Below the pieces are notes generated by a model. The model ran no database searches, was not told the origin of the DNA, and worked only from the letters and a program-made list of their open reading frames with translations. DNA of 21,961 nt, taken from Prevotella sp. Its GTDB lineage: Bacteria; Bacteroidota; Bacteroidia; Bacteroidales; Bacteroidaceae. Shown here in pieces: positions 1-8,719 of this stretch; the first letter of the stretch is position 1; the number at the start of each line of letters is the position of its first letter. The DNA is taken from NCBI GenBank assembly GCA_017430675.1, contig JAFRMM010000091.1, forward strand, positions 1-21,961, written 5' to 3'. A program made the position numbers and the translations under genes.

Positions 1-60
1 CGCTTTCTCATATTCAATTCCACTAAATAAAAAAGCGTTAAAGCGTAAAAGTGTCATAGC

Positions 61-527
61 GTGACTATCAGGTTGGAGGTGAGGATGGGTGATGAGACTG
101 TATGGCTCACACAGCAACAGATGGCAGAATTGTTCCTGCGCGACCAGTCTGTTATCACACGCCATATCCGAAACATATACAAAGAAGAATTGGATGAAGA
201 GGGCACTTATGCATAATTTGCATATATGGGTCATGATGGCCTACAACGATATGAAGTGACACATTATAATCTGGACGTTATAATTTCTGTAGGATATAGA
301 GTAAAATCTAAACGTGGCACATAATTCCGCCAATGGGTCAACAAGGTTTTAAAAGAATATCTATTGAAGGGATATGTTGTTGATACTCGGATCACGACCG
401 TTTCCTGATTATTGACGAAGAAGTATATCACATCGGAGCCAGCATCAAAGATTTTGAAAAGAAATGGTTTGCATTTACCTTGATGCGTGATATTACAAGC
501 CAGGAACTATTAGATAAAATTTATTAA
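61..527 (+). pseudogene. Decayed RhuM-family gene with C-terminal PLD-like remnant
   Basis: This is a broken gene. The frame from about 61 reads VTIRLEVRMGDETVWLTQQQ and continues with a RhuM-type N-terminal region (QMAELF, VITRHIRNIY). It is cut by in-frame TAA codons at 214 and 322, each one base from a sense codon expected there (Lys and Gln respectively), with family sequence continuing after each (YEVTHYNLDVIISVGYRVKS, then FRQWVNKVLKEYLLKGYVV). After about 385 a different frame reads HDRFLIIDEEVYHIGASIKD and on to a TAA at 525. This resembles the C-terminal phospholipase D-like segment found on some Bacteroides RhuM/ORF6N proteins. The middle of the normal protein, well over 100 residues, is missing, so an internal deletion has joined the two ends. 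Intact relatives are often called virulence or mobile-element proteins, but their function is poorly known. The family call for the C-terminal part is from memory and less sure than the N-terminal part. Confidence 0.75.
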
Positions 528-559
528 TTGTATGGAATTTCAATAATTTGGAGGAAAAC

Positions 560-590
560 TTGCAAGATTGACAGAAATGTCGTATCTTTG
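560..590 (+). promoter_or_regulatory. Bacteroidales-type promoter for the helicase gene
   Basis: A TTGC box at 560-563 lies 19 bp from TATCTTTG at 583-590, matching the -33/-7 arrangement of Bacteroidales primary-sigma promoters. Transcription would start near 596, giving a leader of roughly 23 bases before the ATG at 619. Confidence 0.7.
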
Positions 591-618
591 CAGACACAAA
601 TAGAAAAGATCGATTACT

Positions 619-2796
619 ATGGAACAAAACCAGGAATTGCGTACAGCGTGGGACTTCGTGGAGCACACGGGGCGCAGCATCTTCTTAACGGGTAAGGCAG
701 GAACGGGAAAGACCACTTTCCTGAAGCATGTCGTGGAACAGAGCAGCAAGCGCTGCATCGTGGTGGCACCAACGGGTGTGGCCGCCATCAATGCGGGCGG
801 CATGACCATCCACTCGTTCTTCCAACTGCCCTTCTCGCCCTTCGTGCCCAATGCACAGATCAAGAGTAAGTTTGACTTCGGCAAGGAGAAGCGCAAGATC
901 ATCTCGTCGCTCGACCTGCTGATCATCGACGAGATATCAATGGTGCGCAGTGACCTGCTCGATGCTATCGACAGTGTGTTGCGCCGCTATCGCGACAGAT
1001 ACAAGCCCTTTGGCGGCGTACAGTTGCTGATGATCGGCGACCTGCAGCAGTTGACGCCTGTGGTGACTCCCGAGGACGAGCGGATGCTCGCCCCCTATTA
1101 CGACACGCCTTACTTCTTCGGCTCGAAGGCATTGGCACAGATCGACTACGTAACCATCCAACTGGAGAAGGTGTTTCGCCAGCAGGACGATGTGTTCCTG
1201 ACGCTGTTGAACCACATCCGTGAGGGACATCCTACAGCGGAAGACCTGACGCTATTGAACAGCCGCTATCAGCCGATGTTCATCCCCAAGCCCGAGGAAG
1301 GCTATATCCGTCTGACCACCCATAATCAGATGGCCAACCACTACAACGAGACGGAACTGCAGAAACTCCCTGGCCATGCCTATACCTATCGGGCGAGAAT
1401 CGACGGCACCTTTCCAGAGTATTCCTATCCGACGGCCGATACGCTGACGCTGAAGGAGGGGGCACAGGTGATGTTCGTGAAGAACGACCCCTCGGGCGAG
1501 CACCGCTATTATAATGGGCGCATCGGCCATGTGACACTGGTAGAAGACGACCGCGTGGAGGTCTATTGTCCCGGCGACGACGAGGCTATCGAGGTGGAGC
1601 CGTTGGAGTGGGAGAACTCACGTTATACGCTGAACGAGGAGACACGCGAGATTGAGACAGAGGTGCTGGGCAAGTTCTCGCAACTGCCCCTGCGACTGGC
1701 CTGGGCCATCACCATCCACAAGAGTCAGGGTCTGACCTTCGAGCGCGCCATCATCGACGCCAGTCTGTCGTTCGCCCCTGGTCAGGTGTATGTCGCCCTG
1801 AGCCGTTGCAAGACGCTCGAAGGGATGGTGCTCGCCTCGCGCATCCCGCCACATGCCATCATCAGTGATACGCGTGTGGAAACCTATATATCTCATCAGG
1901 AGGAGGCCGCCCGCCAGAGCATCGAGCAGTTGCCCACGCTGAAGGACGAATACTACCGATACCTGCTGATGGAACTCTTCGACTTCAAGGACATCCTCTA
2001 TCGCGAGGAGTATCTGAGCAGGATCATCACGGAGTTCTTCTATCACAGTTTTACGGATATCGCCGAACTCCACAAGCGGGCATTAGAGGTTTACAAACTA
2101 CAGGTGATCACCGTGGCAGACAAGTGGTTGGCGAAGATCCAGCAGATGACCATCGAAGCCCTGCACGAGACTGACTTTTTAGAGCGCGTGAAGCGTAGTG
2201 CCGCCTATTTCGAGCAGACACTCGACACGGTACTGTCGAAGCCGCTGGCCCTGGTGCCTGATGTCCAGTCGCAGAACAAACAGGCCATGAAGCGCCTGAC
2301 AGAGAACTTCGTCGATCTGCGCCAGGCCTGGCTCTCGCGCCGTTATCTGCTCCAGCAGATGGCAGAACGTATCTTTACCATTGCCGACTATCTGCGTCAG
2401 AAACAACACTCTCTGCTCGATGCCATGGACGAACAGACACTGAAAAAGAGAAAACGTGAAAAGAAAGCCAAGGAACCCAAACCCCAAAAGGAGCCCAAAC
2501 CCAAGAAGGAAAAGACATGGGTCATCACCTACGGTCTCTACCAACAAGGCATGACACCAGAACTGATAGCACGAGAGCGCGGTCTGACATTAGGCACTAT
2601 CTACGGCCATCTGGCGCGCTATATCCCCACAGGTGATATCTCGCTCGACGACCTCATCCCTGAGGATCACCAACAAACCATCCTCCGCGCCATCCACATG
2701 GCTGGTGCCGATGCCGGCTCCACAGCCATCAAGACTCTCTGTCCGCCAGATATCACCTACGACGAGATCCGTCTGATGCTGGAGGCTATGAAGTAG
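619..2796 (+). CDS. PIF1/RecD-like AAA ATPase helicase with C-terminal HTH
   Basis: This 725-residue protein is a superfamily 1B DNA helicase of the PIF1/RecD type, expected to unwind DNA in the cytoplasm using ATP. Visible motifs in order are Walker A GKAGTGKT (residues 25-32), Walker B LLIIDEISM (about 100-108), the GDLQQLTP motif (140-147), and in the second RecA-like half the HKSQGLT motif (about 366-372) followed by YVALSRC (about 390-396). A long helical region follows, then a Lys/Pro-rich linker (about 608-631) and a small C-terminal helix-turn-helix domain (about 637-672: GLYQQGMTPELIARERGLT and neighbours), similar to the domain that ends RecQ-like and other helicases. The ATG at 619 lies 29 bases after a clear -7 box and just before the motif-bearing region. 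Neighbours do not indicate a pathway. It is a common Bacteroidota housekeeping-like helicase; the in vivo substrate is unknown. Confidence 0.93.
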   Translation: MEQNQELRTAWDFVEHTGRSIFLTGKAGTGKTTFLKHVVEQSSKRCIVVAPTGVAAINAGGMTIHSFFQLPFSPFVPNAQIKSKFDFGKEKRKIISSLDLLIIDEISMVRSDLLDAIDSVLRRYRDRYKPFGGVQLLMIGDLQQLTPVVTPEDERMLAPYYDTPYFFGSKALAQIDYVTIQLEKVFRQQDDVFLTLLNHIREGHPTAEDLTLLNSRYQPMFIPKPEEGYIRLTTHNQMANHYNETELQKLPGHAYTYRARIDGTFPEYSYPTADTLTLKEGAQVMFVKNDPSGEHRYYNGRIGHVTLVEDDRVEVYCPGDDEAIEVEPLEWENSRYTLNEETREIETEVLGKFSQLPLRLAWAITIHKSQGLTFERAIIDASLSFAPGQVYVALSRCKTLEGMVLASRIPPHAIISDTRVETYISHQEEAARQSIEQLPTLKDEYYRYLLMELFDFKDILYREEYLSRIITEFFYHSFTDIAELHKRALEVYKLQVITVADKWLAKIQQMTIEALHETDFLERVKRSAAYFEQTLDTVLSKPLALVPDVQSQNKQAMKRLTENFVDLRQAWLSRRYLLQQMAERIFTIADYLRQKQHSLLDAMDEQTLKKRKREKKAKEPKPQKEPKPKKEKTWVITYGLYQQGMTPELIARERGLTLGTIYGHLARYIPTGDISLDDLIPEDHQQTILRAIHMAGADAGSTAIKTLCPPDITYDEIRLMLEAMK

Positions 2797-2824
2797 AAGT
2801 CTGTCTTTGGCCTCTATTGTGGTT

Positions 2825-3616
2825 TTAAACGTTACCATTTTTCTCCGTCATGTATTTCCAGTAGCGACGGGGCATGTCGCTGAGTTGTTTTTTGGGATTC
2901 ATGCGCTCCTTGATGCAGATAGCCTTGAAGTAGGTGCGCCAGAGGTCCTGGAATATCTTGTCGTTCTCGCTGAGCACATCGGCATCAAGTTTACCGTTGG
3001 TGAGGTTGAAGGGCACGGCGGCCTCGTCCTCGAAGGTGATGCGGATGGGATCAGCGGCTCCGTCGTAATAATAGCCGTAATGGCGCTTGGCATCGTAGAT
3101 AAGCCACGGCTGGTCGTTGAAACGATCCTGAAAGTGGCCGGTGATCAACGGCAGCACGTTATGGTCTGGCGAGACAACGGCGAGGTAGGTACCGTCTTTC
3201 GCTTTCTGGAAACGGATGAACTGTTTCATCCGCATTTGCTCGTGGAGCACGCGCCGACAGGTGTTCCTCACTTCCAGCACATCTTGATCGGAGGCGTTTC
3301 GCTCTATCCCCGAACAGGCTGGTTGGCGAAACACTTTGCAGATGAAGTTGAAGAGTGGTTGGTTGAGTGCCCGCTCTTCCGAAAGCCAACTGATGGTGAT
3401 CATGTGCAGACCGTCTTTGGACAGATGCTTCTCGAGTCCCTTCCAGACGCGCCCGGCTTTCTCGCCATCCGTCACCACATGGTGAGGCTCATTGGCAAAC
3501 AACGGCAGTTGTTCCCCTTCCGCCAACAGCAACTCTGGCTGTTGCTTCAGGAAGAAACTGTCGAACACGGCTGACAACAGTCCGTCAAGCGTATTATCGA
3601 AGGTATATGCAAGCAT
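2825..3616 (-). CDS. TIGR03915-type DNA metabolism protein (DUF4130)
   Basis: The 263-residue protein starts one base after the stop of the upstream radical SAM gene, so the two are translationally linked. The N-terminus (MLAYTFDNTLDGLLSAVFDS) and the C-terminal DUF4130 region (about residues 85-260, with HFQDRFNDQPWLIYDAKRHY near 155-175 and a terminal PRRYWKYMTE) match the family of predicted DNA-metabolism proteins that almost always sits beside a TIGR03916 radical SAM protein. No signal peptide or membrane segment is seen, so it should be cytoplasmic. The biochemical activity is not established. Sequences resembling the DUF4130 domain have been compared with uracil-DNA glycosylase-like folds, but I cannot confirm that here. 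The gene converges with the helicase gene, with only 28 bases between stops and no obvious hairpin. Confidence 0.88.
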   Translation of the reverse strand: MLAYTFDNTLDGLLSAVFDSFFLKQQPELLLAEGEQLPLFANEPHHVVTDGEKAGRVWKGLEKHLSKDGLHMITISWLSEERALNQPLFNFICKVFRQPACSGIERNASDQDVLEVRNTCRRVLHEQMRMKQFIRFQKAKDGTYLAVVSPDHNVLPLITGHFQDRFNDQPWLIYDAKRHYGYYYDGAADPIRITFEDEAAVPFNLTNGKLDADVLSENDKIFQDLWRTYFKAICIKERMNPKKQLSDMPRRYWKYMTEKNGNV

Positions 3617-3617
3617 C

Positions 3618-4916
3618 TTAATCCGTGTTATCTGAAAAGTCGAGCGTCAACTGTTTTTCCGCGGCAGCCCGTTTCTGTTGGGCTTTGGAGAGCAATAGAG
3701 GACGCAAGCGCTCGGGGCGGAGTTCGTTAATGCCGATGATGGGTTGGGAGAAGACGGAGGTGAGTTCGCCACAGGTAATGAAATATTTGGCCTTCTTCAT
3801 GACTACCCCCATCTTCTTGAGGTGGTAGGACGTGATGCGGTTGAAGCGGCGAGAGTTGACGATGAGGACAGCACTCTTCACGCCGATGCCCGGCACACGG
3901 AGGATATGCTCGTAGGGCGCACTGTTGATATCGACAGGGAAGAACTCCGGATGGCGCAAGGCCCATCCGAGTTTGGGATCTACATCGAGGTCGAGGTGCG
4001 TATGGGCATCATCGACGATCTCATCCACGCTGAACTGATAGAACCGCATCAGCCAGTCGGCTTGATACAGACGGTTCTCGCGCACCAACGGCGGCTGTTT
4101 CAGCACGGGCAGACGGGGGTCGTAGGTGTTCACGCTGACATAGCCGGAGTAATAGACACGGCGCATCGTGGGCTGCAGGTACATGGCATTCGACATCTTC
4201 AGGATATCGAGGTCGCTCTCCTTCGTTGCCCCTACGATCATCTGCGTCGATTGTCCCGCGGGCACGAAGTGGGGCGTGTGACGGAACTTCTTCCTGTCCT
4301 CCTTATTCTCCAGCACGCCCTGCTGAATTTGCTTCATCGGCAGGAAGATACTCTTATGATCCTTCTCTGGCGCCAGTGCCTTCAGCGATTCCTCCTTGGG
4401 AATCTCGATATTCACGCTCATACGGTCGGCATAGCGCCCAGCCTCTTGAAGCAATTCCTGCGAAGCCCCAGGGATAGTCTTCAGGTGGATGTAGCCGTTG
4501 AAGCGATGCGCCGTCCGAAGGTCGCGGACGATGGCCGTCAGCCGTTCCATCGTATAGTCAGGATTCCTTACCACTCCACTTGAGAGGAAGAGTCCCTCGA
4601 TATAGTTACGGCGATAGAACTCCATCGTGATCTCCTCCAGTTCTGAGACGGAGAGTGTAGCGCGTTTAATGTCGTTCGTGCGACGGTTGATACAATAGGC
4701 ACAGTCGTACATACAGTAGTTGGTCAGCATCACCTTCAATAGTGAGATGCAACGGCCATCGTCGGCAAACGAGTGGCAGATGCCGACACCACCGACAGTA
4801 GAGCCTACCATACCCTTCTTGCCAGAGCGTACGGTACCACTCGACGAGCACGACACATCGTACTTCGCCGACTCTGCGAGGATTCGCAGTTTCTCCATCG
4901 TCTTCTCCGTCAGCAT
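3618..4916 (-). CDS. TIGR03916-type DNA modification/repair radical SAM protein
   Basis: This is a radical S-adenosylmethionine enzyme of the putative DNA modification/repair family. Counting from the ATG at 4916 (432 residues), the conserved opening KYDVSCSSSG lies near residues 18-27 and the 4Fe-4S binding motif CMYDCAYC has its cysteines at 68, 72 and 75. A helix-hairpin-helix DNA-contact motif (RVPGIGVKSAVLIVNSRRF) lies near 337-355, supporting action on nucleic acid. The frame is open to 5021, but that extension would be translated through the terminator of the preceding GH3 gene and gives a spurious hydrophobic leader, so I reject it. A further ATG at 4898 (MEKLRILAES, 426 residues) is an equally reasonable start if the -7 box at 4925-4932 is real. 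The downstream partner gene follows after one base. The exact reaction is unknown. Confidence 0.9.
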   Translation of the reverse strand: MLTEKTMEKLRILAESAKYDVSCSSSGTVRSGKKGMVGSTVGGVGICHSFADDGRCISLLKVMLTNYCMYDCAYCINRRTNDIKRATLSVSELEEITMEFYRRNYIEGLFLSSGVVRNPDYTMERLTAIVRDLRTAHRFNGYIHLKTIPGASQELLQEAGRYADRMSVNIEIPKEESLKALAPEKDHKSIFLPMKQIQQGVLENKEDRKKFRHTPHFVPAGQSTQMIVGATKESDLDILKMSNAMYLQPTMRRVYYSGYVSVNTYDPRLPVLKQPPLVRENRLYQADWLMRFYQFSVDEIVDDAHTHLDLDVDPKLGWALRHPEFFPVDINSAPYEHILRVPGIGVKSAVLIVNSRRFNRITSYHLKKMGVVMKKAKYFITCGELTSVFSQPIIGINELRPERLRPLLLSKAQQKRAAAEKQLTLDFSDNTD

Positions 4917-4924
4917 AACGTCGG

Positions 4925-4932
4925 CAAAGATA
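4925..4932 (-). promoter_or_regulatory. Possible -7 box upstream of radical SAM gene
   Basis: Read on the minus strand this is TATCTTTG, a perfect Bacteroidales -7 element. No convincing TTTG -33 box lies 19-21 bp upstream. Initiation would fall near 4918-4920, only a few bases before the ATG at 4916 and about 20 before the ATG at 4898. Confidence 0.45.
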
Positions 4933-4964
4933 ATGATAATTCCGCAGAATAACGAGAGAAAGAT

Positions 4965-5006
4965 GAAGAAAAAAATCAAGCACGACCCTTTCGGGCCGTG
5001 CTTGAT
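4965..5006 (-). terminator. Rho-independent terminator of the SusCD/CE1/GH3 operon
   Basis: A 14-bp stem (4975-4988 with 4993-5006, one G-U pair, TTTC/GAAA loop) is followed on the minus strand by a run of seven T. It lies 20 bases after the GH3 stop codon and before the radical SAM gene, separating the two minus-strand operons. Confidence 0.9.
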
Positions 5007-5026
5007 AGATATGAGTGTCAATGTGG

Positions 5027-7387
5027 TTATCGCTTCAGGAGGTTCATCTGAACCTGAGGCTTCATCACGTTGTGCGCACTCGTCGATTGCGACTTGGCGT
5101 TAGCCGTGAGGGTTGCCTTGATGTCCTGAGAGGATGCACCTACGAGGAACTGGTATTCGCCCTCGGCAACCACCCATGCGGAGGCAGCCTCGTCGAACGA
5201 AGCCAGTTCTGGAGTCGTGATGCTCAGTGTGAGCGTTTGGCTCTCGCCGGGCTTCAACTGCTTCGTCTTGGCGTAAGCCTTCAATTCCTTGGCGGGTTTG
5301 TTGGCGGCCTTGTTGTCAGGAGCGGAAATATAAAGTTCCACGACCTCCTTACCCTCGCGGGCACCTGTGTTCTTAACGGTGACGGTCACATCGTAGATAT
5401 CGTTCTTCTGGTCAATCTTCGCATCACTGTACTCAAAAGTGGTGTAACTGAGGCCGAAGCCGAAGGGATAACTCACGGGTACGTCGAACGAATCGAAGTA
5501 ACGGTAGCCCACGTAGATATCCTCCTCGTAGTCGGTGTAATCGACGTTGCGGACGTTACCCTTCTGGCCCTGGTTCAGCATGTCGATCTTCGGATCCTCG
5601 TCGATGGGGAAGTTACGGGATGAGTAGGCATCGGTGAAGTTGACGGGCCATGTCATCGTGAACTTACCGGAGGGCGACTGCTTGCCACTGAGCACATCAA
5701 CGACGCTGTTGCCGCCTTCCTGACCTGCCTGCCAGGCACAGAGGATGGCATCAGGCATCTCCTTCCACGAAGCAGTCTCGATGACACCACCGATGTTCAG
5801 CAGTACGACCACCTGCTTGCCAGCCTTATGATAGACCTCGCATACCTGCTGGATGAGCAGACGCTCAGAGGCGTTGAGGTTGAAGTCGGCAGCCTTGCGG
5901 TCAAGGAACTCACCAGAGATACGGCCGATGGTGATGATGGCGACATCAGAAGCCTCTGCCTGTGCTGTCAGTTCCTCTACCGTAAACTGCTTCTCGGCGG
6001 GCAGTGTGCCAGGCATGAAACTGGCCAGCATGGCAGCCTGTTTGTCCTTCTTGGCCATCTCCTCAATCTCCTTCTTGCGGGCCTCCTTGGCATCAGCGAT
6101 ATACTGTTCGTAGGCGGTCTTCATCTCCTCAGAGACGGTATAGCCACCGTTCTTCAGACCGTCGAGCAGAGATACCACATAGGCGTGGTTCACATTACCA
6201 GAACCCGTACCGCCAGCGATGAAGTCGTAAGAGGTGCAGCCATAGAGAGCCACGTTCTTCACGTTCTCCTTCAGAGGCAGGGCGTCATTGTTCTTCATCA
6301 GCACCATTCCCTCGGCAGCCGACTGACGGGTGACGGCAGCATGAGCCTTCAGGTCGGGCTTGTTGGAATACTGATAACCCTGGAAGCGCGGACTCTTCTC
6401 CACGAGGTTCAGCACGCGCTGGACATTGCGGTCGAGATCGGCCTCATCGAGTTTGCCGCTCTTCACACCTGCCACGATTGAGTCAAACTGCTCTTTCTTG
6501 CCAGGCTGCAGCATGTCGTTGCCTGCCCACATCTGCTTGGCACCGTCCTTGCCACCGAACCAGTCGGTCATCACCGTTCCCTCATAGCCCCACTCGTCGC
6601 GGAGGATGGTCTGAACGAGGTCCTTGCTCTCAGAGGTATAGACACCGTTGATATAATTGTAAGAGGTCATCACCGTCCAGGGCTTGCTCTCCTTGATGGC
6701 GATCTCGAAGCCCTTCAGATAGATCTCACGCAGGGCACGCTGGGAGATATGGGCATCGGTATTCATGCGGTTAGTCTCCTGGTTGTTGGCAGCGAAGTGC
6801 TTGATGCTCGTGCCCACGTCATTCTTCTGGACACCAGTGATATAGGCAGAAGCGGTCTTACCAGCCACCACGGGATCCTCGGAGTAATATTCGAAGTTAC
6901 GTCCACAGAGGGGGTTACGCATGATGTTCAGGGCAGGAGCCAACAGCACGTCGGCACCATACTCCTTCACCTCCTCACCAATGGCCTGACCCACCTCTTC
7001 TACCAACTGGGTGTTCCAGGTAGAGGCGAGCAGTGTTCCAATGGGGAAATGCGTGCAATAGTAAGTGGCGGAGTCGCCTTCGCGGGTAGCGTCGATGCGG
7101 AGTCCGGCAGGACCGTCGGCCAGCACCACGGCAGGGATGCCTAATGAGTCGAGCGGATAGGTGGTACCAGCGGCACCAGGCACAAGGCTCTTGGTGGCAC
7201 CGATCACGGCATCGTCGCCAGAGAATCCGGCCATACCCACGCCAATCACGAAGTGGGCCTTGTCCTCGAGCGAGAGTTTAGCCATCATCTCTTCCTGATT
7301 GAGAGTGTTCTTAGTCACTTTGTCGGCAGAGGTACAGCCCATGATGAGGGCAGCCATGCCGAGGGCGAAAAACATTACTTTCTTCAT
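5027..7387 (-). CDS. Glycoside hydrolase family 3 lipoprotein (beta-glucosidase/xylosidase-like)
   Basis: The 786-residue protein is a retaining exo-beta-glycosidase of family GH3, anchored as a lipoprotein and acting in the periplasm or at the cell surface. The N-terminus MKKVMFFALGMAALIMGC is a lipoprotein signal with the lipidated Cys at 18. The catalytic (beta/alpha)8 domain spans about 40-340 and includes the KHFAANNQETNR motif and the nucleophile Asp275 in VMTDWFGG. The second alpha/beta domain spans about 365-610 and holds SGEFLDRK, a candidate site for the acid/base Glu. A fibronectin III-like domain occupies about 690-770 (from VVELYIS). It is the last gene of the susC-susD-esterase-GH3 unit, 92 bases after the esterase gene and followed by a terminator. 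Substrate (glucoside or xyloside) cannot be decided from sequence alone. Confidence 0.93.
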   Translation of the reverse strand: MKKVMFFALGMAALIMGCTSADKVTKNTLNQEEMMAKLSLEDKAHFVIGVGMAGFSGDDAVIGATKSLVPGAAGTTYPLDSLGIPAVVLADGPAGLRIDATREGDSATYYCTHFPIGTLLASTWNTQLVEEVGQAIGEEVKEYGADVLLAPALNIMRNPLCGRNFEYYSEDPVVAGKTASAYITGVQKNDVGTSIKHFAANNQETNRMNTDAHISQRALREIYLKGFEIAIKESKPWTVMTSYNYINGVYTSESKDLVQTILRDEWGYEGTVMTDWFGGKDGAKQMWAGNDMLQPGKKEQFDSIVAGVKSGKLDEADLDRNVQRVLNLVEKSPRFQGYQYSNKPDLKAHAAVTRQSAAEGMVLMKNNDALPLKENVKNVALYGCTSYDFIAGGTGSGNVNHAYVVSLLDGLKNGGYTVSEEMKTAYEQYIADAKEARKKEIEEMAKKDKQAAMLASFMPGTLPAEKQFTVEELTAQAEASDVAIITIGRISGEFLDRKAADFNLNASERLLIQQVCEVYHKAGKQVVVLLNIGGVIETASWKEMPDAILCAWQAGQEGGNSVVDVLSGKQSPSGKFTMTWPVNFTDAYSSRNFPIDEDPKIDMLNQGQKGNVRNVDYTDYEEDIYVGYRYFDSFDVPVSYPFGFGLSYTTFEYSDAKIDQKNDIYDVTVTVKNTGAREGKEVVELYISAPDNKAANKPAKELKAYAKTKQLKPGESQTLTLSITTPELASFDEAASAWVVAEGEYQFLVGASSQDIKATLTANAKSQSTSAHNVMKPQVQMNLLKR

Positions 7388-7403
7388 AGACTTTAATTAT
7401 ATA

Positions 7404-7473
7404 ACTACGAATTTCACGAATTATACGAATTATTCTGTGAATAGTAATTAGTGCAATTAGTGAAATTCGTAGT
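7404..7473. repeat. Palindromic AT-rich intergenic repeat between esterase and GH3 genes
   Basis: Perfect 14-bp inverted arms ACTACGAATTTCAC (7404-7417) and GTGAAATTCGTAGT (7460-7473) flank an interior rich in ACGAATT and TAATTAGTG/CAATTAGTG iterations. It fills most of the 92-base gap inside the operon. There is no T-run, so it is not a classical terminator. It resembles a dispersed repeat element more than a unique operator. Confidence 0.75.
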
Positions 7474-7479
7474 CGTTAA

Positions 7480-8712
<1,233 letters not shown>

Positions 8713-8719
8713 TTAAGGA

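Noticed and set aside
2807..3574. 255-residue plus-strand open frame
   Set aside because: It is the complement of the DUF4130 gene, with composition expected of a shadow frame; the minus strand carries family motifs.
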